In this document: positions 50,121 through 62,410 of the stretch, in pieces
How positions within the stretch are numbered: position 1 is the stretch's first letter
How the letters are laid out: each line of letters begins with the position of its first letter
Assembly (NCBI RefSeq): GCF_000003605.2
Contig: NW_003138902.1
Span: 1-64,000, forward strand
Length of the DNA stretch: 64,000 bases
From: Saccoglossus kowalevskii
Taxonomy: Eukaryota > Hemichordata > Enteropneusta > Harrimaniidae
Direction of reading: 5' to 3'
The notes under the pieces: generated by a model
What the model was told of the DNA's origin: nothing
The model's input: the letters and a program-made list of their open reading frames with translations, nothing else
Databases searched by the model: none
Program-made: the position numbers and the translations under genes

Positions 50121-51569
50121 TGTACATGCCTTGCTTGTTTATGGTGTGTACATGCCTTGCTTGTTTATAGTGTGTACATGCCTTGCTTGTTTATAGTGTG
50201 TACATGCCTTGCTTGTTTATAATGTGTACATGCCTTGCTTGTTTATAGTGTGTACATGCCTTGCTTGTTTATAGTGTGTACATGCCTTGCTTGTTTATAG
50301 TGTGTACATGCCTTGCTTGTTTATAGTGTGTACATGCCTTGCTTGTTTATAGTGTGTACATGCCTTGCTTGTTTATGGTGTGTACATGCCTTTCTTGTTT
50401 ATAGTGTGTACATGCCTTGCTTGTTTATAGTGTGTACATGCCTTGCTTGTTTATAGTGTGTACATGCCTTGCTTGTTTATAGTGTGTACATGCCTTGCTT
50501 GTTTATGGTGTGTACATGCCTTGCTTGTTTATGGTGTGTACATGCCTTTCTTGTTTATAGTGTGTACATGCCTTGCTTGTTTATAGTGTGTACATGCCTT
50601 GCTTGTTTATAGTGAGTACATGCCTTGCTTGTTTATAGTGTGTACATGCCTTGCTTGTTTATAGTGTGTACATGCCTTGCTTGTTTATAGTGTGTACATG
50701 CCTTGCTTGTTTATAGTGTGTACATGCCTTGCTTGTTTATAGTGTGTATATGCCTTGCTTGTTTATGGTGTGTACATGCCTTTCTTGTTTATAGTGTGTA
50801 CATGCCTTGCTTGTTTATAGTGTGTACATGCCTTTCTTGTTTATAGTGTGTACATGCCTTGCTTGTTTATAGTGTGTACATGCCTTTCTTGTTTATAGTG
50901 TGTACATGCCTTGCTTGTTTATAGTATGTACATGCCTTTCTTGTTTATAGTGTGTACATGCCTTGCTTGTTTATAGTATGTACATGCCTTTCTTGTTGAT
51001 AGTGTGTACATGCCTTTCTTGTTTATAGTGTGTACATGCCTTGCTTTTTTATAGTGTGTACATGCCTTGCTTGTTTATAGTGTGTACATGCCTTGCTTGT
51101 TTATGGTGTGTACATGCCTTGCTTGTTTATGGTGTGTACATGCCTTGCTTGTTTATAGTGTGTACATGCTTTGCTTGTTTATAGTGTGTACATGCCTTGC
51201 TTGTTTATAGTGTGTACATGCCTTGCTTGTTTATAGTGTGTACATGCCTTGCTTGTTTATAGTGTGTACATGCCTTGCTTGTTTATAGTGTGTACATGCC
51301 TTGATTGTTTATAGTGTGTACATGCCTTGCTTGTTTATAGTATGTACATGCCTTTCTTGTTGATAGTGTGTACATGCCTTTCTTGTTTATAGTGTGTACA
51401 TGCCTTGCTTTTTTATAGTGTGTACATGCCTTGCTTGTTTATAGTGTGTACATGCCTTGCTTGTTTATGGTGTGTACATGCCTTGCTTGTTTATGGTGTG
51501 TACATGCCTTGCTTGTTTTATAGTGTGTACATGCCTTTCTGATTATAGTGTGTACATGCCTGCTGTTTA

Positions 51570-52240
51570 TGGAGTGTACATGCCTTGTTTGTATATGGTG
51601 TGTACATGCCTTGCTTGTTTATGGTGTGTACATGCCTTGTTTGTTTATAGTGTGTACATGCCTTGCTTGTTTATAGTGTGTACATGCCTTGCTTGTTTAT
51701 AGTGTGTACATGCCTTGCTTGTTTATGGTGTGTACATGCCTTTCTTGTTTATAGTGTGTATGCCTTGCTTGTTTATGGTGTGTACATGCCTTGCTTGTTT
51801 ATAGTGTGTACATGCCTTGCTTGTTTATAGTGTGTTCATGCCTTGCTTGTTTATAGTGTGTACATGCCTTGCTTGTTATGGTGTGTACATGCCTTGCTTG
51901 TTTATGGTGTGTACATGCCTTGCTTGTTTATAGTGTGTACATGCCTTGCTTGTTTATAGTGTGTACATGCCTTTCTTGTTTATAGTGTGTACATGCCTTT
52001 CTTGTTTATAGTGTGTACATGCCTTGCTTGTTTATAGTGTGTACATGCCTTGCTTGTTTATAGTGTGTACATGCCCTCCTTGTTTATAGTGTGTACATGC
52101 CTTGCTTGTTTATGGTGTGTACATGCCTTGCTTGTTTATGGTGTGTACATGCCTTGCTTGTTTATGGTGTGTACATGCCTTGCTTGTTTATAGTGTGTAC
52201 ATGCCTTGCTTGTTTATAGTGTGTACATGCCTTGCTTGTT
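51570..52240 (+). repeat. Block D10, copy 3
   Basis: GGAGTG and GTATATGG (51591), TGTGTATGCC (51755), TGTTCATG (51833), a TTATGG unit near 51874 and GCCCTCC (52073). TGTGTATGCC to GCCCTCC is 318 bp, the same as at 20881/21199. The left end (51510-51600) has several 1-3 base indels, including CTTTCTGATTATAG and CCTGCTGTTTATGG. Confidence 0.88.
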
Positions 52241-52256
52241 TATGAGTGTGTACATG

Positions 52257-52720
52257 CCGTTCTTGTTTATAGTGTGTACATGCCTTGCTTGTTTATAGTG
52301 TGTACATGCCTTTCTTGTTTATAGTGTGTGCATGCCTTTCTTGTTTATAGTGTGTACATGCCTTGCTTGTTTATAGTGTGAACATGCCTTGCTTGTTTAT
52401 AGTATGTACATTCCTTTCTTGTTTATAGTATGTACATGCCTTGCTTGTTTATAGAATATACATGCCTTTCTTGTTTATAGTGTGTACATGCCTTTCTTGT
52501 TTATAGTGTGTACATGCCTTGCTTGTTTATAGTGTGTACATGCCTTGCTTGTTGATAGTGTGTACATGCCTTGCTTGTTTATAGTGTGTACATGCCTTTC
52601 TTGTTGATAGTGTGTACATGCCTTGCTTGTTGATAGTGTGTGCATGCCTTGCTTGTTTAAAGTGTGTACATGCCTTGCTTGTTTATAGTGAGTACATGCC
52701 TTGCTTGTTTATAGTGTGTA
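52257..52720 (+). repeat. Block D2, copy 3
   Basis: CCGTTCTTG near 52257 precedes TGAACA at 52379, ATTCC at 52410 and TTTAAAG at 52656. The same upstream extension is present in copy 4 but not in copies 1 and 2, so copies 3 and 4 are the closest pair. Farther on, a 27-bp CATTTTCTTG unit near 52981 and a CATTCC unit (ATT at 53009) show that six extra units were added relative to copies 2 and 4. Confidence 0.9.
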
Positions 52721-53172
52721 CATGCCTTGCTTGTTTATAGTGTGTACATGCCTTGCTTGTTTATAGTGTGTACATGCCTTGCTTGTTTATAGTGTGTACA
52801 TGCCTTGCTTGTTTATAGTGTGTACATGCCTTGCTTGTTTATGGTGTGTACATGCCTTGCTTGTTTATAGTGTGTACATGCCTTGCTTGTTTATGGTGTG
52901 TACATGCCTTGCTTGTTTATAGTGTGTACATGCCTTGCTTGTTTATGGTGTGTACATGCCTTGCTTGTTTATGGTGTGTACATTTTCTTGCTTGTTTATG
53001 GTGTGTACATTCCTTGCTTGTTTATGGTGTGTACATGCCTTGCTTGTTTATGGTGTGTACATGCCTTGCTTGTTTATGGTGTGTACATGCCTTGCTTGTT
53101 TATAGTGTGTACATGCCTTGCTTGTTTATAGTGTGTACATGCCTTGCTTGTTTATAGTGTGTACATGCCTTG

Positions 53173-54278
53173 CTTGTTTATGGTGTGTACATGCCTTGCT
53201 TGTTTATGGTGTGTACATGCCTTGCTTGTTTATGGTGTGTACATGCCTTGCTTGTTTATGGTGTGTACATGCCTTGCTTGTTTATGGTGTGTACATGCCT
53301 TGCTTGTTTATGGTGTGTACATGCCTTGCTTGTTTATGGTGTGTACATGCCTTGCTTGTTTATAGTGTGTACATGCCTTGCTTGTTTATAGTGTGTACAT
53401 GCCTTGCTTGTTTATAGTGTGTACATGCCTTGCTTGTTTATGGTGTGTACATGCCTTGCTTGTTTATGGTGTGTACATGCCTTGCTTGTTTATGGTGTGT
53501 ACATGCCTTGCTTGTTTATAGTGTGTACATACCTTGCTTGTTTATGGTGTGTACATGTCCTGCTTGTTATGGTGTGTACATGCCTTTCTTGTTTATAGTG
53601 TGTACATGCCTTGCTTGTTTATAGTGTGTACATGCCTTGCTTGTTTATAGTGTGTACATGCCTTTCTTGTTTATAGTGTGTACATGCCTTGCTTGTTTAT
53701 AGTGTGTACATGCCTTGCTTGTTTATAGTGTGTACATGCCTTGCTTGTTTATAGTGTTTACATGCCTTGCTTGTTTATAGTGTGTATATGCCTTGCTTGT
53801 TTATGGTGTGTACATGCCGTTCTTGTTTATAGTGTGTACATGCCTTGCTTGTTTATAGTGTGTGCATGCCTTTCTTGTTTATAGTGTGTGCATGCCTTGC
53901 TTGTTTATAGTGTGTACATGCCTTTCTTGTTTATAGTATGTACATGCCTTGCTTGTTTATAGTATGTACATGCCTTTCTTGTTTATAATGTGTACATGCC
54001 TTTCTTGTTTATATTGTGTACATGCCTTTCTTGTTTATAGTGTGTACATGCCTTGCTTGTTTATAGTGTGTACATGCCTTGCTTGTTTATAGTGTGTACA
54101 TGCCTTTCTTGTTGATAGTGTGTACATGCCTTGCTTGTTTATAGTGTGTACATGCCTTGCTTGTTTAAAGTGTGTACATGCCTTGCTTGTTTATAGTGAG
54201 TACATGCCTTGCTTGTTTATAGTGTGTACATGCCTTGCTTGTTTATAGTGTGTACATGCCTTGCTTGTTTATGGTGTG
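53173..54278 (+). repeat. Block D1, copy 2
   Basis: This is the partner of 1905-3010 at offset 51,268. Matching markers include ATGTCCTG/TTATGG at 53549, CCGTTCTTG at 53817, TTTAAAG at 54164 and GTGAG at 54196. The match fails at about 54280, where this copy has an A-form unit with an extra G (TATAGGTGTG) and copy 1 has a G-form unit. Confidence 0.92.
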
Positions 54279-57114
54279 TACATGCCTTGCTTGTTTATAG
54301 GTGTGTACATGCCTTGCTTGTTTATGGTGTGTACATGCCTTGCTTGTTTATAGTGTGTACATGCCTTGCTTGTTTATAATGTGTACATGCCTTGCTTGTT
54401 TATAGTGTGTACATGCCTTGCTTGTTTATGGTGTGTACATGCCTTGCTTGTTTATGGTGTGTACATGCCTTGCTTGTTTATGGTGTGTACATGCCTTGCT
54501 TGTTTATAGTGTGTACATGCCTTTCTTGTTTATAGTGTGTACATGCCTTGCTTGTTTATAGTGTGTACATGCCTTGCTTGTTTATGGTGTGTACATGCCT
54601 TGCTTGTTTATAGTGTGTACATGCCTTGCTTGTTTATAGTGTGTACATACATGCCTTGCTTGTTTATAGTGTGTACATGCCTTGCTTGTTTATGGTGTGT
54701 ACATGCCTTGCTTGTTTATAGTGTGTACATGCCTTGCTTGTTTATAGTGTGTACATGCCTTGCTTGTTTATGGTGTGTACATGCCTTGCTTGTTTATAGT
54801 GTGTACATGCCTTGCTTGTTTATAGTGTGTACATGCCTTGCTTGTTTATAGTGTGTACATGCCTTGCTTGTTTATAGTGTGTACATGCCTTGCTTGTTTA
54901 TAGTGTGTACATGCCTTTCTTGTTTATAGTGTGTACATGCCTTGCTTGTTTATAGTGTGTACATGCCTTGCTTGTTTATAGTGTGTACATGCCTTGCTTG
55001 TTTATAGTGTGTACATGCCTTGCTTGTTTATGGTGTGTACATGCCTTGCTTGTTTATGGTGTGTACATGCCTTGCTTGTTTATAGTGTGTACATGCCTTG
55101 CTTGTTTATAGTGTGTACATGCCTTGCTTGTTTATAGTGTGTACATGCCTTGCTTGTTTATAGTGTGTACATGCCTTGCTTGTTTATAGTGTGTACATGC
55201 CTTGCTTGTTTATAGTGTGTACATGCCTTGCTTGTTTATAGTGTGTACATGCCTTGCTTGTTTATAGTGTGTACATGCCTTGCTTGTTTATAGTGTGTAC
55301 ATGCCTTGCTTGTTTATGGTGTGTACATGCCTTGCTTGTTTATGGTGTGTATACATGCCTTGCTTGTTTATAGTGTGTACATGCCTTTCTTGTTGATGGT
55401 GTGTACATGCCTTGCTTGTTTATAGTGTGTACATGCCTTTCTTGTTTATAGTGTGTACATGCCTTGCTTGTTTATAGTGTGTACATGCCTTGCTTGTTTA
55501 TGGTGTGTACATGCCTTTCTTGATTATAGTGTGTACATGCCTTGCTTGTTTATAGTGTGTACATGCCTTTCTTGTTTATAGTGTGTACATGCCTTGCTTG
55601 TTTATAGTGTGTACATGCCTTGCTTTTTTATAGTGTGTACATGCCTTGCTTGTTTATAGTGTGTACATGCCTTGCTTGTTTATAGTGTGTACATGCCTTG
55701 CTTGTTTATAGTGTGTACATGCCTTGCTTGTTTATAGTGTGTACATGCCTTGCTTGTTTATGGTGTGTACATGCCTTGCTTGTTTATGGTGTGTACATGC
55801 CTTGCTTGTTTATAGTGTGTACATGCCTTGCTTGTTTATAGTGTGTACATGCCTTGCTTGTTTATAGTGTGTACATGCCTTGCTTGTTTATGGTGTGTAC
55901 ATGCCTTGCTTGTTTATAGTGTGTACATGCCTTGCTTGTTTATGGTGTGTACATGCCTTGCTTGTTTATAGTGTGTACATGCCTTGCTTGTTTATAGTGT
56001 GTACATGCCTTGCTTGTTTATAGTGTGTACATGCCTTGCTTGTTTATAGTGTGTACATGCCTTGCTTGTTTATGGTGTGTACATGCCTTGCTTGTTTATA
56101 GTGTGTACATGCCTTGCTTGTTTATAGTGTGTACATGCCTTGCTTGTTTATAGTGTGTACATGCCTTGCTTGTTTATAGTGTGTACATGCCTTGCTTGTT
56201 TATGGTGTGTACATGCCTTGCTTGTTTATAGTGTGTACATGCCTTGCTTGTTTATGGTGTGTACATGCCTTGCTTGTTTATGGTGTGTACATGCCTTGCT
56301 TGTTTATAGTGTGTACATGCCTTTCTTGTTTATAGTGTGTACATGCCTTGCTTGTTTATAGTGTGTACATGCCTTGCTTGTTTATAGTGTGTACATGCCT
56401 TTCTTGTTTATAGTGTGTACATGCCTTGCTTGTTTATAGTGAGTACATGCCTTGCTTTTTTATGGTGTGTACATGCCTTGCTTTTTTATGGTGTGTACAT
56501 GCCTTGCTTGTTTATAGTGTGTACATGCCTTGCTTGTTTATAGTGTGTACATGCCTTGCTTGTTTATAGTGTGTACATGCTTTGCTTGTTGATAGTGTGT
56601 ACATGCCTTGCTTGTTTATAGTGTGTACATGCCTTTCTTGTTTATAGTGTGTACATGCCTTGCTTGTTTATAGTGTGTACATGCCTTTCTTGTTTATAGT
56701 GTGTACATGCCTTGCTTGTTTATAGTGTGTACATGCCTTGCTTGTTTATAGTGTGTACATGCCTTGCTTGTTTATGGTGTGTACATGCCTTTCTTGTTTA
56801 TAGTGTGTACATGCCTTGCTTGTTTATAGTGTGTACATGCCTTGCTTGTTTATAGTGAGTACATGCCTTGCTTGTTTATGGTGTGTACATGCCTTGCTTG
56901 TTTATAGTGTGTACATGCCTTGCTTGTTTATAGTGTGTACATGCCTTGCTTGTTTATAGTGAGTACATGCCTTGCTTGTTTATGGTGTGTACATGCCTTG
57001 CTTGTTTATAGTGTGTACATGCCTTGCTTGTTTATAGTGTGTACATGCCTTGCTTGTTTATAGTGTGTACATGCCTTGCTTGTTTATAGTGTGTACATGC
57101 CTTGCTTGTTTATA

Positions 57115-57570
57115 GTGTGTACATGCCTTGCTTGTTTATAGTGAGTACATGCCTTGCTTGTTTATGGTGTGTACATGCCTTGCTTGTTTATAGTGTATAC
57201 ATGCCTTGCTTGTTTATAGTGTGTACATGCCTTTCTTGTTTATAGTGTGTACATGCCTTGCTTGTTTATAGTGTGTACATGCCTTGCTTGTTTACGGTGT
57301 GTACATGCCTTGCTTGTTTACGGTGTGTACATGCCTTGCTTGTTTATAGTGTGTACATGCCTTGCTTGTTTATAGTGTGTACATGCCTTGCTTGTTTATA
57401 GTGTGTACATGCCTTGCTTGTTTATAGTGTGTACATGCCTTGCTTGTTTATAGTGTGTACATGCCTTGCTTGTTTATAGTGTGCACATGCCTTGCTTGTT
57501 TATAGTGTGTACATGCCTTGCTTGTTTATAGTGTGTACATGCCTTGCTTGTTTATAGTGTGTACATGCCT
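57115..57570 (+). repeat. Block D6, right copy
   Basis: GTGAG at 57141, TTTACGG at 57291 and 57317, and GTGCACA at 57481 keep the spacing of the 11-kb copy. The block ends before five A-form units and the CCGTTCTTG unit that starts block D2 copy 4. Confidence 0.9.
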
Positions 57571-57645
57571 TGCTTGTTTATAGTGTGTACATGCCTTGCT
57601 TGTTTATGGTGTGTACATGCCTTGCTTGTTTATGGTGTGTACATG

Positions 57646-58260
57646 CCGTTCTTGTTTATAGTGTGTACATGCCTTGCTTGTTTATAGTGTGTACATGCCT
57701 TTCTTGTTTATAGTGTGTGCATGCCTTTCTTGTTTATAGTGTGTACATGCCTTGCTTGTTTATAGTGTGAACATGCCTTGCTTGTTTATAGTATGTACAT
57801 TCCTTTCTTGTTTATAGTATGTACATGCCTTGCTTGTTTATAGAATATACATGCCTTTCTTGTTTATAGTGTGTACATGCCTTTCTTGTTTATAGTGTGT
57901 ACATGCCTTGCTTGTTTATAGTGTGTACATGCCTTGCTTGTTGATAGTGTGTACATGCCTTGCTTGTTTATAGTGTGTACATGCCTTTCTTGTTGATAGT
58001 GTGTACATGCCTTGCTTGTTGATAGTGTGTGCATGCCTTGCTTGTTTAAAGTGTGTACATGCCTTGCTTGTTTATAGTGAGTACATGCCTTGCTTGTTTA
58101 TAGTGTGTACATGCCTTGCTTGTTTATAGTGTGTACATGCCTTGCTTGTTTATAGTGTGTACATGCCTTGCTTGTTTATGGTGTGTACATGCCTTGCTTG
58201 TTGATGGTGTGTACATGCCTTGCTTGTTTATGGTGTGTACATTCCTTGCTTGTTTATGGT
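57646..58260 (+). repeat. Block D2, copy 4
   Basis: CCGTTCTTG near 57646, GCATGCC near 57719, TGAACA at 57768, ATTCC at 57799, TTTAAAG at 58045 and the second ATTCC at 58241 keep the same spacing as copies 2 and 3 where comparable. Left of 57646 the array instead matches 11.0-11.4 kb (block D6), so a block junction lies at about 57545-57640. Confidence 0.9.
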
Positions 58261-58794
58261 GTGTACATGCCTTGCTTGTTTATGGTGTGTACATGCCTTG
58301 CTTGTTTATGGTGTGTACATGCCTTGCTTGTTTATGGTGTGTACATGCCTTGCTTGTTTATAGTGTGTACATGCCTTGCTTGTTTATAGTGTGTACATGC
58401 CTTGCTTGTTTATAGTGTGTACATGCCTTGCTTGTTTATGGTGTGTACATGCCTTGCTTGTTTATAGTGTGTACATGCCTTGCTTGTTTATAGTGTGTAC
58501 ATGCCTTTGCTTGTTATGGTGTGTACATGCCTTGCTTGTTTATGGTGTGTACATGCCTTGCTTGTTTATAGTGTGTACATGCCTTGCTTGATTATAGTGT
58601 GTACATGCCTTGCTTGTTTATGGTGTGTACATGCCTTGCTTGTTGATGGTGTGTACATGCCTTGCTTGTTGATGGTGTGTACATGCCTTGCTTGGTTATA
58701 GTGTGTACATGCCTTGCTTGTTTATAGTGTGTACATGCCTTGCTTGTTTATAGTGTGTACATGCCTTGCTTGTTTATGGTGTGTACATGCCTTG

Positions 58795-59305
58795 CTTGTT
58801 GATAGTGTGTACATGCCTTTCTTGTTGATAGTGTGTACATGCCTTGCTTCTTTATAGTGTGTACATGCCTTGCTTGTTTATAGTGTGTACATGCCTTGCT
58901 TATTTATAGTGAGTACATGCCTTGCTTGTTTATGGTGTGTACATGCCTTGCTTGTTTATAGTGTGTACATGCCTTGCTTGTTTATAGTGTGTACATGCCT
59001 TGCTTGTTTATAGTGTGTACATGCCTTGCTTGTTTATAGTGTGTACATGCCTTGCTTGTTTATAGTGTGTACATGCCTTGCTTATTTATAGTGTGTACAT
59101 GCCTTGCTTATTTATGGTGTGTACATGCCTTGCTTGTTTATGGTGTGTACATGCCTTGCTTGTTTATAGTGTGTACATGCCTTGCTTGTTTATAGTGTGT
59201 ACATGCCTTGCTTGTTTATAGTGTGTACATGCCTTGCTTGTTTATAGTGTGTACATGCCTTGCTTGTTTATAGTGTGTACATGCCTTGCTTGTTGATAGT
59301 GAGTA
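58795..59305 (+). repeat. Block D15, expanded copy
   Basis: TTGATAG at 58798 and CTTATTTATAGTGAG at 58900 are 102 bp apart, as at 17249/17351. TTGATAGTGAG at 59292 is 392 bp farther on instead of 184. The extra 208 bp equals eight units and contains two more CTTATTTA units near 59082 and 59109. Confidence 0.87.
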
Positions 59306-60379
59306 CATGCCTTGCTTGTTTATAGTGTGTACATGCCTTGCTTGTTTATAGTGTGTACATGCCTTGCTTGTTTATAGTGTGTACATGCCTTGCTTGTTTA
59401 TAGTGTGTACATGCCTTGCTTGTTTATAGTGTGTACATGCCTTGCTTGTTTATGGTGTGTACATGCCTTGCTTGTTTATAGTGTGTACATGCCTTGCTTG
59501 TTTATAGTGTGTACATGCCTTGCTTGTTTATAGTGTGTACATGCCTTGCTTGTTTATAGTGTGTACATGCCTTGCTTGTTTATAGTGTGTACATGCCTTG
59601 CTTGTTTATAGTGTGTACATGCCTTGCTTGTTTATGGTGTGTACATGCCTTGCTTGTTTATAGTGTGTACATGCCTTGCTTGTTTATAGTGTGTTCATGC
59701 CTTGCTTGTTTATAGTGTGTACATGCCTTGCTTGTTATGGTGTGTACATGCCTTGCTTGTTTATGGTGTGTACATGCCTTGCTTGTTTATAGTGTGTACA
59801 TGCCTTGCTTGTTTATAGTGTGTACATGCCTTTCTTGTTTATAGTGTGTACATGCCTTTCTTGTTTATAGTGTGTACATGCCTTGCTTGTTTATAGTGTG
59901 TACATGCCTTTCTTGTTTATGGTGTGTACATGCCTTTCTTGTTTATAGTGTGTACATGCCTTGCTTGTTTATGGTGTGTACATGCCTTGCTTGTTTATAG
60001 TGTGTACATGCCTTGCTTGTTTATAGTGTGTACATGCCTTGCTTGTTTATAGTGTGTACATGCCTTCCTTGCTTGTTTATAGTGTGTACATGCCTTGCTT
60101 GTTTATAGTGTGTACATGCCTTGCTTGTTTATGGTGTGTACATGCCTTGCTTGTTTATGGTGTGTACATGCCTTGCTTGTTTATGGTGTGTACATGCCTT
60201 GCTTGTTTATAGTGTGTACATGCCTTGCTTGTTTATGGTGTGTACATGCCTTGCTTGTTTATGGTGAGTACATGCCTTGCTTGTTTATGGTGTGTACATG
60301 CCTTGCTTGTTTATGGTGTGTACATGCCTTGCTTGTTTATAGTGTGTACATGCCTTGCTTGTTTATAGTGTGTACATGC

Positions 60380-60835
60380 CTTGCTTGTTTATGGTGTGTA
60401 CATGCCTTGCTTGTTTATGGTGTGTACATGCCTTGCTTGTTTATGGTGTGTACATGCCTTGCTTGTTTATAGTGTGTTCATGCCTTGCTTGTTGATAGTG
60501 TGTACATGCCTTGCTTGTTATGGTGTGTACATGCCTTGCTTGTTTATGGTGTGTACATGCCTTGCTTGTTTATAGTGTGTACATGCCTTGCTTGTTTATA
60601 GTGTGTACATGCCTTTCTTGTTTATAGTGTGTACATGCCTTTCTTGTTTATAGTGTGTACATGCCTTTCTTGTGTATGGAGTGTACATGCCTTTCTTGTT
60701 TATAGTGTGTACATGCCTTGCTTGTTTATGGTGTGTACATGCCTTGCTTGTTTATGGTGTGTACATGCCTTGCTTGTTTATGGTGTGTACATGCCTTGCT
60801 TGTTGATAGTGTGTACATGCCTTGCTTGTTTATAG
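60380..60835 (+). repeat. Block D13, copy 2 (left of a 675-bp tandem duplication)
   Basis: GTTCA at 60476, a TTATGG unit at 60517 and TGTATGGAG at 60673. The right copy follows 675 bp later, which is 25 units of 26 bp plus one of 25 bp. A private TTGATAG unit is near 60803. Confidence 0.92.
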
Positions 60836-61054
60836 TGTGTACATGCCTTGCTTGTTTATGGTGTGTACATGCCTTGCTTGTTTACGGTGTGTACATGCCT
60901 TGCTTGTTTATGGTGTGTACATGCCTTGCTTGTTTATGGTGTGTACATGCCTTGCTTGTTTATAGTGTGTACATGCCTTGCTTGTTTATAGTGTGTACAT
61001 GCCTTGCTTGTTTATGGTGTGTACATGCCTTGCTTGTTTATGGTGTGTACATGC

Positions 61055-61510
61055 CTTGCTTGTTTATGGTGTGTACATGCCTTGCTTGTTTATGGTGTGT
61101 ACATGCCTTGCTTGTTTATGGTGTGTACATGCCTTGCTTGTTTATAGTGTGTTCATGCCTTGCTTGTTGATAGTGTGTACATGCCTTGCTTGTTATGGTG
61201 TGTACATGCCTTGCTTGTTTATGGTGTGTACATGCCTTGCTTGTTTATAGTGTGTACATGCCTTGCTTGTTTATAGTGTGTACATGCCTTTCTTGTTTAT
61301 AGTGTGTACATGCCTTTCTTGTTTATAGTGTGTACATGCCTTTCTTGTGTATGGAGTGTACATGCCTTTCTTGTTTATAGTGTGTACATGCCTTGCTTGT
61401 TTATGGTGTGTACATGCCTTGCTTGTTTATGGTGTGTACATGCCTTGCTTGTTTATGGTGTGTACATGCCTTGCTTGTTTATAGTGTGTACATGCCTTGC
61501 TTGTTTATAG
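61055..61510 (+). repeat. Block D13, copy 3 (right of the 675-bp tandem duplication)
   Basis: GTTCA at 61151 and TGTATGGAG at 61348, each 675 bp after the left copy. The G-form units between the copies leave the longest gap-free forward frame of the window (60718-61170, 150 codons). It is a repeat artefact. Confidence 0.92.
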
Positions 61511-62360
61511 TGTGTACATGCCTTGCTTGATTATAGTGTGTACATGCCTTGCTTGTTTATAGTGTGTACATGCCTTTGCTTGTTTATAGTGTGTACATGC
61601 CTTGCTTGTTTATAGTGTGTACATGCCTTGCTTGTTTATGGTGTGTACATGCCTTGCTTGTTTATAGTGTGTACATGCCTTGCTTGTTTATGGTGTGTAC
61701 ATGACTTGCTTGTTTATAGTGTGTACATGCCTTGCTTGTTTATAGTGTGTAAATGCCTTGCTTGTTTATAGTGTGTACATGCCTTGCTTGTTTATAGTGT
61801 GTACATGCCTTGCTTGTTTATAGTGTGTACATGCCTTGCTTGTTTATAGTGTGTACATGCCTTGCTTGTTTATGGTGTGTACATGCCTTGCTTTTTTATA
61901 GTGTGTACATGCCTTGCTTGTTTATAGTGTGTACATGTCTTGCTTGTTTATAGTGTGTACATGCCTTGCTTGATTATAGTGTGTACATGCCTTGCTTGTT
62001 TATAGTGTGTACATGCCTTTCTTGTTTATAGTGTGTACATGCCTTTCTTGTTTATAGTGTGTACATGCCTTGCTTGTTTATAGTGTGTACATGCCTTGCT
62101 TGTTTATAGTGTGTATATGCCTTGCTTGTTTATGGTGTGTACATGCCTTTCTTGTTTATAGTGTGTACATGCCTTGCTTGTTTATAGTGTGTACATGCCT
62201 TGCTTGTTTATAGTGTGTACATGCCTTGCTTGTTTATGGTGTGTACATGCCTTGCTTGTTTATGGTGTGTACATGCCTTGCTTGTTTATAGTGTGTACAT
62301 GCCTTGCTTGTTTATAGTGTGTACATGCCTTTCTTGGTTTATAGTGTGTTACATTGCCTT

Positions 62361-62410
62361 NNNNNNNNNNNNNNNNNNNNNNNNNNNNNNNNNNNNNNNN
62401 NNNNNNNNNN
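62361..62410. other. Assembly gap of 50 Ns inside the array
   Basis: Fifty consecutive Ns interrupt the array. The flanks are ragged. Just before the gap, units carry extra bases (TCTTGGTTT, GTGTTACATTGCC), and just after it a unit reads ATGCTTGCTGTTTATGG with bases missing. This looks like low-quality contig ends. Both flanks are the same satellite, so the true distance is unknown and 50 is probably a placeholder. Any reading frame crossing this point is meaningless. Confidence 0.98.

Noticed and set aside
60718-61170. A 150-codon forward frame that could be read as a Cys-rich membrane peptide
   Set aside because: It is the translated satellite. The same peptide cycle appears in all three forward frames and thousands of other places, and its ends fall at an ordinary repeat ATG and a TTGATAG unit's TGA.
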